From Solen grandis (lineage: Eukaryota > Mollusca > Bivalvia > Adapedonta > Solenidae): a stretch of 64,000 nucleotides of DNA. The notes beneath the pieces are model-generated. The model searched no databases. It was given only the letters and a program-made list of their open reading frames with translations, and had not been told where the DNA came from. This document shows positions 50,256-62,290 of the stretch, in pieces; the first letter of the stretch is position 1, and every line of letters begins with the position of its first letter. The stretch is taken from positions 6,767,324 through 6,831,323 of the forward strand of contig CM037783.1 in NCBI GenBank assembly GCA_021229015.1, in the 5' to 3' direction. Both the position numbers and the translations under genes were made by a program.

Positions 50256-52147
50256 TGGGTTGACTGCTATTACTTGCGGTGTAAAATTACTTATTTAATT
50301 TGATGTTTCACAATGCCTGCACGTCATGAAACTGATATTTAAATGCCCATATCAACTGGTGCTTTGCAATTCAACGACAATCTTTTTTTTTTCTTTTTTT
50401 TTTATATATATGGTTTCATGACGTGCTTTTCATTTTCCCATAATATATTTTTCCATGTTGGAAGTACACTTATGTTCTTTGTTATTATTTGTGATATAGC
50501 GAGAAAGTTATGACAATAAATGAAATGAACAGAATATATGTATGTTAGCAGAGGATAATCATGCATTATTAATGTTTGTCAAGTGCCGTGCGTGCATTTT
50601 GTCCGTCTTCACTGACAGTGCGACGGTATTTCATATTTTCTATACCAGTTAAAGTGTCCATGAAGTGATTGTTACTGCCAGCGACCTCTGTCCATGTAGT
50701 ATATATATAGAGCTCCACGCTTCATCACATCTTCTATCTTTATTTATGCAATGTTATTTAGTAAATTAACTATTTTCACGGTCACTGTAATTGCGATTAC
50801 ATAAATATAAGTGCTACCTTTCGTAACTTTGCAGCCTATAGCTGTCATGTTCTATTACAGTTGTTCGTGATGAAGCTTTTTCTGTTTTGAAGGGGTATAT
50901 ATCTGTCAATATCACATACAACAAAAGCTTACGGGAACGTTGTATTACACAACCGAGACGTTTCAAACATCTTTACTATGAAAAAAATATATAGGGAAAC
51001 GCTTTTAAACGGTACGGAAGGTTTCATCTATGCAACGCACCTCGAGTTTGATTTGGCTAGGTAAATGATTAGTCAGATTTTTACTTATTGTTTTCTCATA
51101 TGAAAATATATGGAAACGCTTTTAATCGTTCCGAAACGTTTTATCTATGCAACGTACCTTATGTTATATTATCATCTCTACTGCTTGTTTTTCCCCTGCT
51201 GCAGTGCGCTTAAAGAACGTCTGAGTCATACCCATTTTTTTTTAAGTAAAAATAAGTTCAGGATGGGGGTTCATGTCCTTCAGCCGCGGGTCTGGGGATT
51301 TCCCCGGGAATTTGAAAGTAGAACCGCAGTTGTGAGTTATAAGATGTTTACAAAGGTCCAAAATTTTAAATTTCTGCTGGAATCTCTTGTACGCACGTAC
51401 GTAATGGGCCCTTGATTATTAGATATTTTTAAACAATATGAACGTGTGTCTTTGTCGTGTAGCCATATTTTAGAAGCAGCATGTAATAATCTTTGCTTTA
51501 AATGACAGTTTAATTTGCCATGACTACATTTTCGTCTTTTCATTTATTATTTGATCAATATTTAATAACGTAATTCAAGGGGTTACTGTGTGCAAACTGA
51601 CGCATATTTATGAGTTTGTAGGCAATATATTTCTTGATATTAGAATAACCAGTCATGGCTAGCGACTGCTAAATTATTCAATGGTGTTTGTGTACTTTAG
51701 TAAGAATTTTAAGGTATTTCACCCACCATATCTTCGTAATTGCTTGTTTTGAAGTCTATCGTAATTTTCTGAACTTTTCCGAAAGTCACCGATCTAATGA
51801 TGTTTGGTATACCTTAAACATCTAGAGTAATAAAATCGAGACGTTATTAACTCAATATGTTGTTGTATGTATGTTTCATGAGAATCGTTTTTTGTTTCTG
51901 CAAGAATGATTCACCTAATGTACCAATTGTGAAGTTATGTAACTTCCCTTACGTTTATTTTATGTATTAGCTAAATGTACTACAAACAGTTCATGGTATA
52001 AATCATGTTCAGTCAACTGTGAAATATTGCACGTACACTGTTCATGATGGTTCGTAAAACTATGTACATTTTGTTTGTCCTCTAGTTATAAATGCTGATG
52101 ATTTTATCTAGTTTCTTTGTTCATGTTTGTGAATAACATTTATCATC
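50256..52147. other. Flanking DNA, no gene found
   Basis: Only the direct repeat pair at 50980-51165 was noted. AT-rich, with no convincing exon. Confidence 0.4.
50980..51165. repeat. Direct repeat pair of ~65 bp
   Basis: GGGAAACGCTTTTAAACGG followed by TATGCAACGCACCT (about 50993-51043) recurs, diverged, as GGAAACGCTTTTAATCG and TATGCAACGTACCT (about 51111-51160). Confidence 0.6.
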
Positions 52148-52350
52148 TTAAAATAATCCATCCATCATTAAATTGTGATCATGATCCGTCAAGTGATCAT
52201 AGGAATGTAATAATAAATGCAAGCCTTTATAGACTTAGAGTAGAAAGAACTTAAAACTCCAAGTCAATGGATGCTTGCATCTGCACCGAAGGCTTTTTAA
52301 GCATTTGATGGGTCATGTTTATGATTTAATGGTGGGTGGATTATTTTAAA
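52148..52350. mobile_element. Short MITE with long inverted ends
   Basis: About 203 bp. The left end TTAAAATAATCCATCCATC and the following ~30 bp are mirrored by the right end GGTGGGTGGATTATTTTAA. TIRs of about 45-50 bp with some mismatches, leaving only a short unique centre. Confidence 0.65.
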
Positions 52351-52561
52351 AATACAAACAATGCAAGCAGACTTTGTGAATTGAAATAAGGATATCTTTG
52401 TAAATATTGAATATTTTTGTCTTATTCGTTGCAGGGGCGAATTTTCATTCATTTTTTTAACCGAGAAGGGAGGCAATCATTAATAATTTTTATTACAGTC
52501 ATAGTATTTATCTCCCCTAAATATTGACTACTGTTATAATCCGATATGACGTGATAGATAA

Positions 52562-52648
52562 GTGGCGTTATACCACCCAGTTACATTATCCTAATACCGG
52601 ACCAGTCAGTCCTGGAACTATCCTTTTTATACTGAGCCCCAATTTAAT
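52562..52648 (-). mobile_element. tRNA-derived SINE fragment (type A body)
   Basis: Reverse-oriented body fragment with GTTACATTATCCTAATACC and GACCAGTCAGTCCTGGAAC. No tRNA-like head is visible. Confidence 0.5.
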
Positions 52649-53167
52649 ATTTGTGTGTAATGTTTTTTTTTTTTAAATGTACAGTTGTTTTTATCATTTA
52701 ATTAGACAAATTCAAAGCCAAACAACATTAACGAACGTATAACTAAACGTGCTAAAGCACACCATAACGATTATTTTGATATATTAATGCTAGATCAGTT
52801 CGGTCACAAATATAAATAATTTTGCCTTGATAATCTAGAATTAGAATATTGTTACATCTACATCTACAAGTATTTTCTTTTCTTTTCGTTTTTTCATCTA
52901 AATGTCTATTTTTCTAAGGACATTTATAAGCGATGTGTTTACCACAGAATTGCAACTATTCTAGGACCGATGGGAGGGGAATGAAAAACAAAGAGTATCT
53001 TTTTTTTTTTTTTTTCTTCTTCTTCTTCAGCTAGTCATTCCCCTCTTCTCTTTCTCTCCCCGCCAGTCTACATCTCGAGACTTAAACATAGACCTAAAAT
53101 GTACTCCGAATAAGACACAGAAGTCGGGTAACCCTGCCTCAGGATATCACCATTTTACTGTACTTAC

Positions 53168-54111
53168 CATCGTCGGAAACCACGTTCACTCAATACGCTT
53201 TGCTTACTACAGTAGTTATAATGTAATATTTACCGTGGGTCCTGACGATGTTCATTTACATGTATTTATAATATAATATATGAAACGAAACATGTAAATT
53301 CACCATTTGGAATTATGGGTGACTTAACTATTTGAGTTTACCGTCGCTTCGACAGTGTTTCAGTCATATAGCGACATCCAGCTAATTACAGGTGGAGGAA
53401 GACCCCGAATGCACGGAGGCATCCAGGTAGAACCACCGACCTACCGCAAGCCAGCTGGAAGGCTTCCTCACATGAAAATACGAATGACCCTGCCAGGATT
53501 CGAACCCACGCGGTGAAGGGCTGAGTGAGTGTTATAGTAGGCGACTTTACCCTCTCGGCCACGGGTATTATGGGTGAAATGTTTGCTTACTACGGTAATA
53601 AATACCGTGGGTTCTAACGATGTTCTCTCCCATTTGTTTATATTATGATATATGAAACGAAATCTGTACGGTTTTCTTTTCTTCTTTTTTTCTTTTTTAA
53701 TTTTTTTCATTCGGAATGATGAGTTAATATCCACGGTATATATTTCGTTATCATTCCTGTATATACCGTGGGATTTTTAGCAGGCAAAACTTCATTTTCA
53801 TGATTATTAATCAGCTACTTGCTGACCAATGAAATAACACATAGTACTTTGAATACTGTTCCAAGCAAAGGCTTACTTATTGTTCCCGCAAGAAAAACCG
53901 CAAAGCTTAGACGAGGACCTTGACGTCAGCTTTCCATGGAAGAACGAAACTAACTTTCAAAATCATTGGTCAAATTATCCCTGCTGTCTCAGCCACGGAT
54001 CCAATGAAAGGCCTAATTAATAAGTCATGATGACAAAGGTTTGCTTACCAAATATACCACGGTCAATTAAGAAGCAAAGCGTATCGAGCGAACGTGGATT
54101 TTCCGACGATG
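53168..54111. mobile_element. TIR element split by a SINE, with an internal direct repeat
   Basis: Left end at 53168-53205 (CATCGTCGGAAACCACG, then ATACGCTTTGCTT) is the inverted repeat of 54073-54111 (AAGCAAAGCGTAT, then TTTTCCGACGATG). Inside, a unit beginning TTTGCTTACTAC with TACCGTGGG occurs at about 53199-53337 and again at 53580-53735, separated by a type B SINE. No clear target duplication and no coding frame. Confidence 0.7.
53338..53567 (-). mobile_element. tRNA-derived SINE (type B) inside a TIR element
   Basis: Full minus-oriented copy: head reverse of CCCTCTCGGCCACGG at 53552-53566, B box reverse of GGATTCGAACCCACG, body to TACCGTCGCTTCGACAG. It lies between two direct repeats of the surrounding element at 53168-54111. 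Confidence 0.78.
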
Positions 54112-54798
54112 AGTTGAATGGTGTAAATATTTTTGTGGAGAGTTTGCCTTGGTTGGCATTTTGCCTTATTACGGAAGGGGAAATGACTTAGTAACTTGTA
54201 TGTAGCACTAAATTGTATTTGTACAGTCACTAGATTTTATGACAAATTGTTATTGGCCAAGAATGTATGGCTGTACAGTTGTTGTATATTTACAGTGCAT
54301 TTTGACATGTATCATTGTTAATTATATATGACATGATTTATTTGTGTTCTCGATGTTGATGTATTTTCATGACGCATGAAAATATTCAGGGGACCAGTTG
54401 TAAAATACTCTCGACAACCACTGATCGCAATTTGAGTAAAAAATAATATTTTTGTTGATAAGTCGAATGGGATCATTGTCGCATGTCATACTAATCACGC
54501 ATATAAAATATAATCAACTTTCCCCCGTGAAGTTGTTTATGTTTATGTTGCATAAATCAACAATTGTTACTCTTAAGCTACGCATTTGTCTTGATAATTG
54601 GGATTCCTTTCGTTAAATTTGGCTCAGCAGAAAAACACAATAAATACGAAATCCTAAACCATTTGTTAAAATAAATTATATTATTGATTCGTCCAATGGT
54701 ACTTCGTTTCCTTTATAATGGTTGCGAAGAGGTTGGTGACGAAACTAACAGTCTTATAGTAACTGACACTGTATTTGTCGATTTAAATTTAAATAGTT

Positions 54799-55595
54799 AG
54801 TCCCCTACCGGTGTTTACACCGGAGGGGACTATAGGTTTGCCCTCCGTCTGTCCGTCCGTCCGTCTGTCAGTCTGTCCGTCCGTCCGTCCGTCTGTCCGC
54901 TCAAATCTGGATCCCGCGATAACTTAATAACTAAGCAAGCTAACTTGATGAAACTTGGTATATGACTAGATGGCAATGTGTAGATTATGCACGTCATTTT
55001 ATTTTTGTTCTTCGACTAAAATTGTGGTTGCTATGGTAACGGAAATAGTGAAAATATGGCAAAAATGGGATCCCGCGATAACTAAGCAAGCTATCTTGAT
55101 GAAACTTGGTATATGACTAGATGGCAATGTGTAGATTATGCACGTCATTTTATTTTTGTTCTTCGACTAAAATTGTGGTTGCTATGGTAACGGAAATAGT
55201 GAAAATATGGCAAAAATGGGATCCCGCGATAACTAAGCAAGCTAACTTGATGAAACTTGGTATATGACTAGATGGCAATGTGTAGATTATGCACGCCATT
55301 TTATTTTTGTTCTTCGACTAAAATTGTGGTTGCTATGGTAACGGAAATAGTGAAAATATGGCAAAAAATGGGATCCCGCGATAACTAAGCAAGCAAACTT
55401 GATGAAACTTGGTATATGACTAGATGGCAATGTGTAGATTATGCACTTCATTTTATTTTTGTTCTTCGACTAAAATTGTGGTTGCTATGGTAACGGATAT
55501 AGTGAAAATATGGCAAAAAATGGGATTGATTACCATATTGAGTCAAGGTGGAGCCGGTAGGGGACTTTATGTGTTGCATACAACACAAGTTACTT
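54799..55595 (+). mobile_element. AGTCCCCTACCGG element with ~150-bp internal repeats
   Basis: 5' hairpin at 54799-54831 (AGTCCCCTACCGGTG pairing with CACCGGAGGGGACT), a GTCCGTCC microsatellite, and about three and a half tandem units of 150 bp (landmarks GGATCCCGCGATAACTA at about 55070, 55220 and 55370, and GGTTGCTATGGTAACGG). 3' hairpin GTGTTGCATACAACAC followed by AAGTTACTTG. Confidence 0.7.
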
Positions 55596-56206
55596 GTTTT
55601 TAATCGCTTAGCTTGAGCTTTGCAATCAGTAATACTTATATAAATCTATAGATAAACATTTATTAATCAATTAATTAATTGATTAAATGCATAAGGAGCT
55701 TTTACAACAGGTCCAAGTAATTCATATTGAATTTTAGTTCGAATCAGTAGGATTTCCTGCGATGCTTTCGAATAAATCAATCGAGTATATTTTCACTATT
55801 TTTTTGGTGCACTTGTACTTAAATGATAAACATAAAAAGTGCTGTCTTGCTTGGGGTACGCGGAATACCATGTTGATTATTTAAAATTTAAATAAATAAA
55901 AGGGAGATGATCCTTGTTGATATATAATTTTATATACATGTATTTATATTTATCTATATATTATTCAGTGATATATATATATGTTACATGTACTATGAAT
56001 TTTCCGCATGCCCCAGACTGAATATATGAATAGTATGTGGGTTTCTTTTATTGTTATGACATTTTATATACATTGTTTTAATGTTTGAAATATTTATCAA
56101 ATAAAATGACAGCAAAACAAAATTCCCGCGTCTTTGAATTCAATTATATTCATTGTTATAGATTATACCTTCCTCCGTCGGTTGCTTGTTATTCAACATA
56201 CATATA

Positions 56207-56356
56207 CAGTCAAACCTATTTTAGCGGTCACCTCTAAATAACAGCCAGCCTGTGTACAAAGGCCAGTGACTGGTGTCCCAGCATTGAATTTATAGAGAAT
56301 CTAGCCTCTGAATAACAACCACCACCAGGAGTGGCCTATGTTTACAGGTTTTAGTG
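56207..56356. mobile_element. Short TA-flanked MITE (same type of ends)
   Basis: 150 bp between TA dinucleotides, with ends CAGTCAAACCTATTTTAG and CAGGTTTTAGTG that are imperfect inverted repeats and resemble the ends of 30798-31849. Confidence 0.6.
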
Positions 56357-56522
56357 TATATTAAATATTGTCTAAAACATTCATCAAAACCTACACAACA
56401 GTCTTACCATGCGTTATTTCCCCCTCATAATAGATCAAAAGTATTAACCGAAATATTAAATATAATATCTGCGTACATGAATATCATGTTGCAATAACTT
56501 CTTTCACAATAAGCATGCAACC

Positions 56523-56812
56523 GGGCCGGGTGGCCAAGCGGTAAGAGCGTCTCTTGCTCCGAAACGTGAGGTCGTGGGTTCGATCCCCAGCATACCAAAG
56601 CCGAAAAGATGGCACGGATATAGATACCATGCTTGGCGCTCAGCATATATATGGTATTTCCGGGACTGGTTGTCCCGGTGTCAGGATAATGTGACTAGGT
56701 GTGATATCATGCCACTTGTGTATGGCGTGATACTGCAGTGTGATAACACTATACCTGTCTCAAGTAAACATATTCTCCAATTAACTGAAATACTGTCAGT
56801 GGGACTTTAAAC
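56523..56812 (+). mobile_element. tRNA-derived SINE (type A), best-preserved copy
   Basis: Complete head with an A box in TGGCCAAGCGGTAAGAGCG and a B box in GTGGGTTCGATCCCCAGC, correctly spaced for a tRNA gene (internal RNA polymerase III promoter). A tRNA-unrelated body follows (TCCCGGTGTCAGGATAATG, GTGATATCATGCCAC) to about 56812 (CTGTCAGTGGGACTTTAAAC). Not a functional tRNA gene, because the body continues directly. Confidence 0.82.
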
Positions 56813-56982
56813 ACAAAATCCACAAATACCAGTGAAGTACTATAAATAAATGGGTAGGACACTGACCCTTCATGGAAATATAGGAGGCCAATCATGTTCA
56901 TGCTAGGGGACTGGATTTGTTTCATCGACCAGTATATCTAGTCATATGTTTATAATTTTCTTCATATAAAAGTTGTATTATG

Positions 56983-59900
56983 CTCTGCTGGCCCTGTATG
57001 AATTTCTAGTGATCCTATGTACAACTGTAGTTTGATTGACTCACAAAGCCCCCCCCCCCTCAGACGTTCTACTGGCATATTTCAATATTTTTGACCTATT
57101 ATGATTTCTAGTGACCCTATCAGCTGTAGTTTGATATATAGTTTCTTCTCTGACGTTCTACTGTCCTATATGAATTTCTAGTGCCCTATATACTGTAGTT
57201 TGACTATCACATAGGTTTCTCTCTGACGTTCTACTGTCCCTATATGAATTTCTAGTGACCCTATATGATTTCTAGTGACCCTATTACACTGTAGTTTGAC
57301 TACTCACATAGTTTCTCTCTGACGTTCTATGACCCTATATGAATTTACTCACTCACATAGTTTCATCTCTGACGTTCTACTGACCCTATATGAATTTCTA
57401 GTGACCCTATATATAGCTGTAGTTTGACTGACTCACATAGGTTCCTTTCTGACGTTCTACTGGCATTATATGAATTTCAGTGACCCATTACAACTGTAGT
57501 TTGACTGACTCACATAGGTTCATCTCTGACGTTCTACTGGCTATATGAATTTCTAGTGACCCTATATACAACTGTAGTTTGACTGACTCACATAGGTTCT
57601 TCTCTGACGTTCTACTGGTCCTATATGAATTTCTAGTGACCCTATGTACAACTGTAGTTTGACTGACTCACATAGTTTCATCTCTGACGTTCTACTGACC
57701 CTATATGAATTTCTAGTGACCCTATATACAGCTGTAGTTTGACTGACTCACATTGGTCCCCCCTCAGACGTTCTACTGACACTATATGAAATTCTAGTGA
57801 CCCTATATACACTGTACAACTGTAGTTTGACTGACTCACATAGTTTCATCTCTGACGTTCTACTGTCCCTATATGAATTTCTAGTGACCCTATATACACT
57901 GTAAGCCCTAATAATTTCTTGCCTTACAACTGTATTTGACTGAATCACATAGTTTCTCTCTGACGTTCTACTGCCTATATAATTTCTAGTGACCCTATAT
58001 ACACTGTATTTGATAATCACATAGGTTCATCTCTGACGTTCTACTGTCCCTATATGAATTTTCTAGTGACCCTATATATAGCTGTAGTTTGACTGACTCA
58101 CATAGGTTCCTCTCTGACGTTCTAATGACCCTATATGAATTTCTAGTGACCCTATACACAGCTGTAGTTTGACTGACTCACATAGGTTCCTCTCTGACGT
58201 TCTACTGACCCTATATGAATTTCTAGTGACCCTATATACAGCTGTAGTTTGACTGACTCACATAGGTTCTTCTCTGACGTTCTACTGCTTATATGAATTC
58301 TAGTGACACTATATACAACAGTAGTTTGACTGACTCACATAGGTTCCCCTCTGCGTTCTACTGGCTATATGAATTTCTAGTGACCCTATGTACAATTAAT
58401 TGACTGAATCACAGGCCCCCCATGAATTTCTAGTGACCCTATGTACAGCTGTAGTTTGACTGACTGACATAGGTTCCCCTCTGACGCTCTACTGGCCCTA
58501 TATGAATTTCTAGTGACCCTATGTACAATTGTAATTTGACTGAATCACATAGTTTCCCCACTGGCGCTCTTCTGGTCCTATATGAATTTCTAGTGACCCT
58601 ATATACAATGTAGTTTGACTATCACATGGAATCACATAGGTTCTCCTCTGTCGTTCTGGCCCTAGTGACCCTATATACAACTGTAGTTTGACTGAATCAC
58701 ATAGGTTCCTCTCTGACGTTCTACTGTCCCTATATGAATTTCTAGTGACCCTATATACAACTGTAGTTTGACTAAATCACATAGGTTCCTCTCTGACGTT
58801 CTACTGTCCCTATATGAATTTCTAGTGACCCTATATATAGCTGTAGTTTTACTGACTCACATGGTTTCATCTCTGACGTTCTACTGGCCTATATGAATTT
58901 CTAGTGACCCTATATACAGCTGTAGTTTGACTGACTCACATAGTTTCATCTCTGACGTTCTACTGCCTATATGAATTTCTAGTGACCCTATATACAGCTG
59001 TAGTTTGACTGACTCACATAGTTTCATCTCTGACGTTCTACTGTCCCTATTTGAATTTTCTAGTGACCCTATATATAGCTGTAGTTTGACTGACTCACAT
59101 AGGTTCCTCTCTGACGTTCTAATGACCCTATATGAATTTCTAGTGACCCTATACACAGCTGTAGTTTGACTAAATCACATAGGTTTCTCTCTGACGTTCT
59201 ACTGTCCCTATATGAATTTCTAGTGACCCTATATACAGCTGTAGTTTGACTGACTCACATAGGTTCTTCTCTGACGTTCTACTGATCCTATATGGATTTC
59301 TAGTGACCCTATATACAACTGTAGTTTGACTGACTCACATAGTTTCATCTCTGACGTTCTACTGACCCTATATGAATTTCTAGTGACCCTATATAAAACT
59401 GTAGTTTGACTGACTCACATAGTTTCATCTCTGACGTTCTACTGACCCTATATGAATTTCTAGTGACCCTATACACAGCTGTAGTTTGATTGACTCACAT
59501 AGGTTCCTCTCTGACGTTCTACTGATCCTATATGAAATTCTAGTGAAACTATATACAACAGTAGTTTGACTGACTCACAAAGGTTCCCCTCTGTCGTTCT
59601 ACTGGCATTATATGAATTTCTAGTGACCCTATGTACATGTAGTTCTACTGGCCCTATATGAATTTCTAGTGACCCTATGTACAGCTGTAGTTTGACTGAC
59701 TGACATAGGTTCCTCTCTGACGTTCTACTGGTCCTATATGAATTTCTAGTGACCATATATACAACTGTAGTTTGACTGACTCACATAGGTTCCTCTCTGA
59801 CGTTCTATTGGTCCTATATGAATTTCTAGTGACCCTATATATAGCTGTAGTTTGACTTAATCACATAGTTTCATCTCTGACATTCTACTGTCCCTATATG

Positions 59901-61452
59901 AATTTCTAGTGACCCTATATACAACTGTAGTTTGAATGAATCACATAGGTTCCTCTCTGACGTTCAAATGTCCCTATATGAATTTCTAGTGACCCTATAT
60001 ACAGCTGTAGTTTGACTGACTCACATAGGTTCCTCTCTGACGTTCTACTCGCATTATATGAATTTCTAGTGACCCTATGTACAATTGTAGTTTGACTGAC
60101 TCACATAGGTTCCTCTCTGACGTTCTACTGGTCCTATATGAATTTCTTGTGACCCTATATACAACTGTAGTTTGACTGACTCACATAAGTTCTTCTCTGA
60201 CGTCCTACTGGTCCTATATGAATTTCTAGTGACCCTATATATAGCTGTAGTTTGACTAACTCACATAGGTTCCTCTCTGACGTTCTACTGTCCCTATATG
60301 AATTTCTAGTGACCCTATATACAGCTGTAGTTTGACTGACTCACATAGGTTCCTATCTGACGTTCTACTGATCCTATATGAAATTCTAGTGACCCTATAT
60401 ACAACAGTAGTTTGACTGACTCACATAGGTTCCCCTCTGTCGTTCTACTGGCATTATATGAATTTCTAGTGACCCTATATACAACTGTAGTTTGACTTAA
60501 TCACATAGGTTCCCCTCTGACGTTCTAATGACCCTATATGAATTTCTAGTGACCCTATACCAGCTGTAGTTTGACTGACTCACATAGGTTCCCCTCTGTC
60601 CTTCTATTGGCATTATATGAATTTCTAGTGACCCTATGTACAATTGTAGTTTGACTGACTCACATAGGTTCCCCTCTGTCGTTCTATTGGCATTATATGA
60701 ATTTCTAGTGACCCTATATACAACTGTAGTTTGACTGAATCACATAGGTTCCTCTCTGACGTTCTACTGTCCCTATATGAATTTCTAGTGACCCTATATA
60801 CAGTTGTAGTTTGACTGACTCACATAGTTTCATCTCTGACGTTCTACTGGTCCTATATGAATTTCTAGTGACCCTATATACAGCTGTAGTTTGACTGACT
60901 CACATAGGTTCTCCTCTGTCGTTCTACTGGCATTATATGAATTTCTAGTGACCCTATGTACAATTGTAGTTTGACTGAACTCACATAGGTCCCCCCTCAG
61001 ACGTTCTACTGCCCCTATATGAATTTCTAGTCCCTATATATAACTGTAGTTTGGCTGAATCACAAAGGTTCCCCCTGCGCTCTCTGCCTATTACAATGTA
61101 TTTGACTGAATCACATAGTTTCCCCACTGGCGCTCTACTGGCCCTATATGAATTTCTAGTGACCCTATATACAACTGTAGTTTGACTGAATCACATAGGT
61201 TCCCCTCTGACGTTCTACTGCCCTATATGAATTTCTAGTGACCCTATATACAACTGAGTTTGACTGACTCACATAGTTTCATCTCTGACGTTTCTACTGA
61301 CCTATATGAATTTCTAGTGACCCTATATATAGCTGTAGTTTGACTGACTCACATAGGTTCCTTTCTGACGTTCTACTGGCATTATATGAATTTCCAGTGA
61401 CCGATATACAACTGTAGTTTGACTGAATCACATAGGTTCCCCTTCGACGTCA
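56983..61452. repeat. 80-bp satellite array, about 55 copies
   Basis: Period of 80 bp, measured for example between TCCTCTCTGA at 59711 and 59791. Unit landmarks in order: CTATATGAATTTCTAGTGAC, CCTATATAC, AACTGTAGTTTGACTGACTC, ACATAGGTTCC, TCTCTGACGTTCTACTG. Variants include TTCATCTCTGACG and TTCCCCTCTGTCG with GGCATTATATG. The right two thirds are regular; the left third, and a patch near 58380-58680, hold shortened units. 80 is not a multiple of three, and frames do not persist. Confidence 0.95.
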
Positions 61453-61632
61453 TTCTTACGACAGTACTGTTGTATTAAAATCTATTAATATAAAAGTAGC
61501 TCTAATTCACGGTACAGATGCATATTTGAATGCACGCAGGCTTTCCATACTTCAAAACGTGTCTCACTTAAATCAACTGTCTATCAAATATATTTATATC
61601 TTTTTATTAATGTACTGATAAATACAAAAACG

Positions 61633-61658
61633 CTCTCTCTCTCTCTCTCTCTCTCTCT
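61633..61658. repeat. (CT)n microsatellite
   Basis: About 13 CT units shortly after the end of the 80-bp satellite. Confidence 0.92.
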
Positions 61659-62096
61659 GGAAAAAGTAAGTTATTTACACAACAGAAAAAAAAGAGAAAA
61701 ATGCATCTTCAAGAATTACTGTCAATATCCATATCAAGAATAACGCGGTTGTTGAGAATTCAATCTAATTTATAGACGATTGTAGACCTCTCTTTGGTCT
61801 ACAATTCTCATTCTACGATAGCAATAAGTTTATAAATGTTATCGCCATGCGCACTCAATGGTTATGGCGCACCGAATGAAATCTAACATTTTCTAAAACT
61901 CAAAAATTCATTAAATATGTTGGTTTTCCAGAGAAAATAATAAGTAAACAATTAAATTTACTCTTTTTTAATATTTCAGTAAAAATATTCCTTTCTAAAG
62001 AAAATACATTATTTCTTGAGTAACCACATGATTCGCCATATTGTTATTGCTTTGTTTGTTCCACAGAGAGAGGGCGAGAGGTTTGTACAGGCGCTA

Positions 62097-62127
<31 letters not shown>

Positions 62128-62179
62128 AGGCATATTTTTGCCAAAATATTGAAAAAGAGTCAAAAAGACATTTTTTTTT

Positions 62180-62290
62180 CGTGTTTACGTACCCGACTGC
62201 AAATCCGTGTGTTATGGGTTCATACCCTGTGCGTGTTTTCATGACCTTCCCCTGCGCAAAATACTGGTATAACCAATGGATTATCGAGCA
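62180..62290 (+). mobile_element. tRNA-derived SINE (type C)
   Basis: Plus orientation: CGTACCCGACTGCAAATCC, B-box-like ATGGGTTCATACCCTGTG, then CATGACCTTCCCCTGCGC and AAATACTGGTATAACC. Preceded by a long poly-T tract. Confidence 0.55.

Noticed and set aside
56523..56600. Possible tRNA gene
   Set aside because: A and B boxes are well formed, but the sequence continues directly into a body shared with several other copies, so it is a SINE head.
57748..59756. Minus-strand open frames of about 90 codons in the satellite
   Set aside because: Repetitive peptides caused by the 80-bp unit; they break wherever unit length varies. Not genes.
56983..61452. CRISPR-like appearance of a regular array
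   Set aside because: The whole 80-bp unit is repeated with no unique spacers, in a eukaryotic context. It is a satellite.
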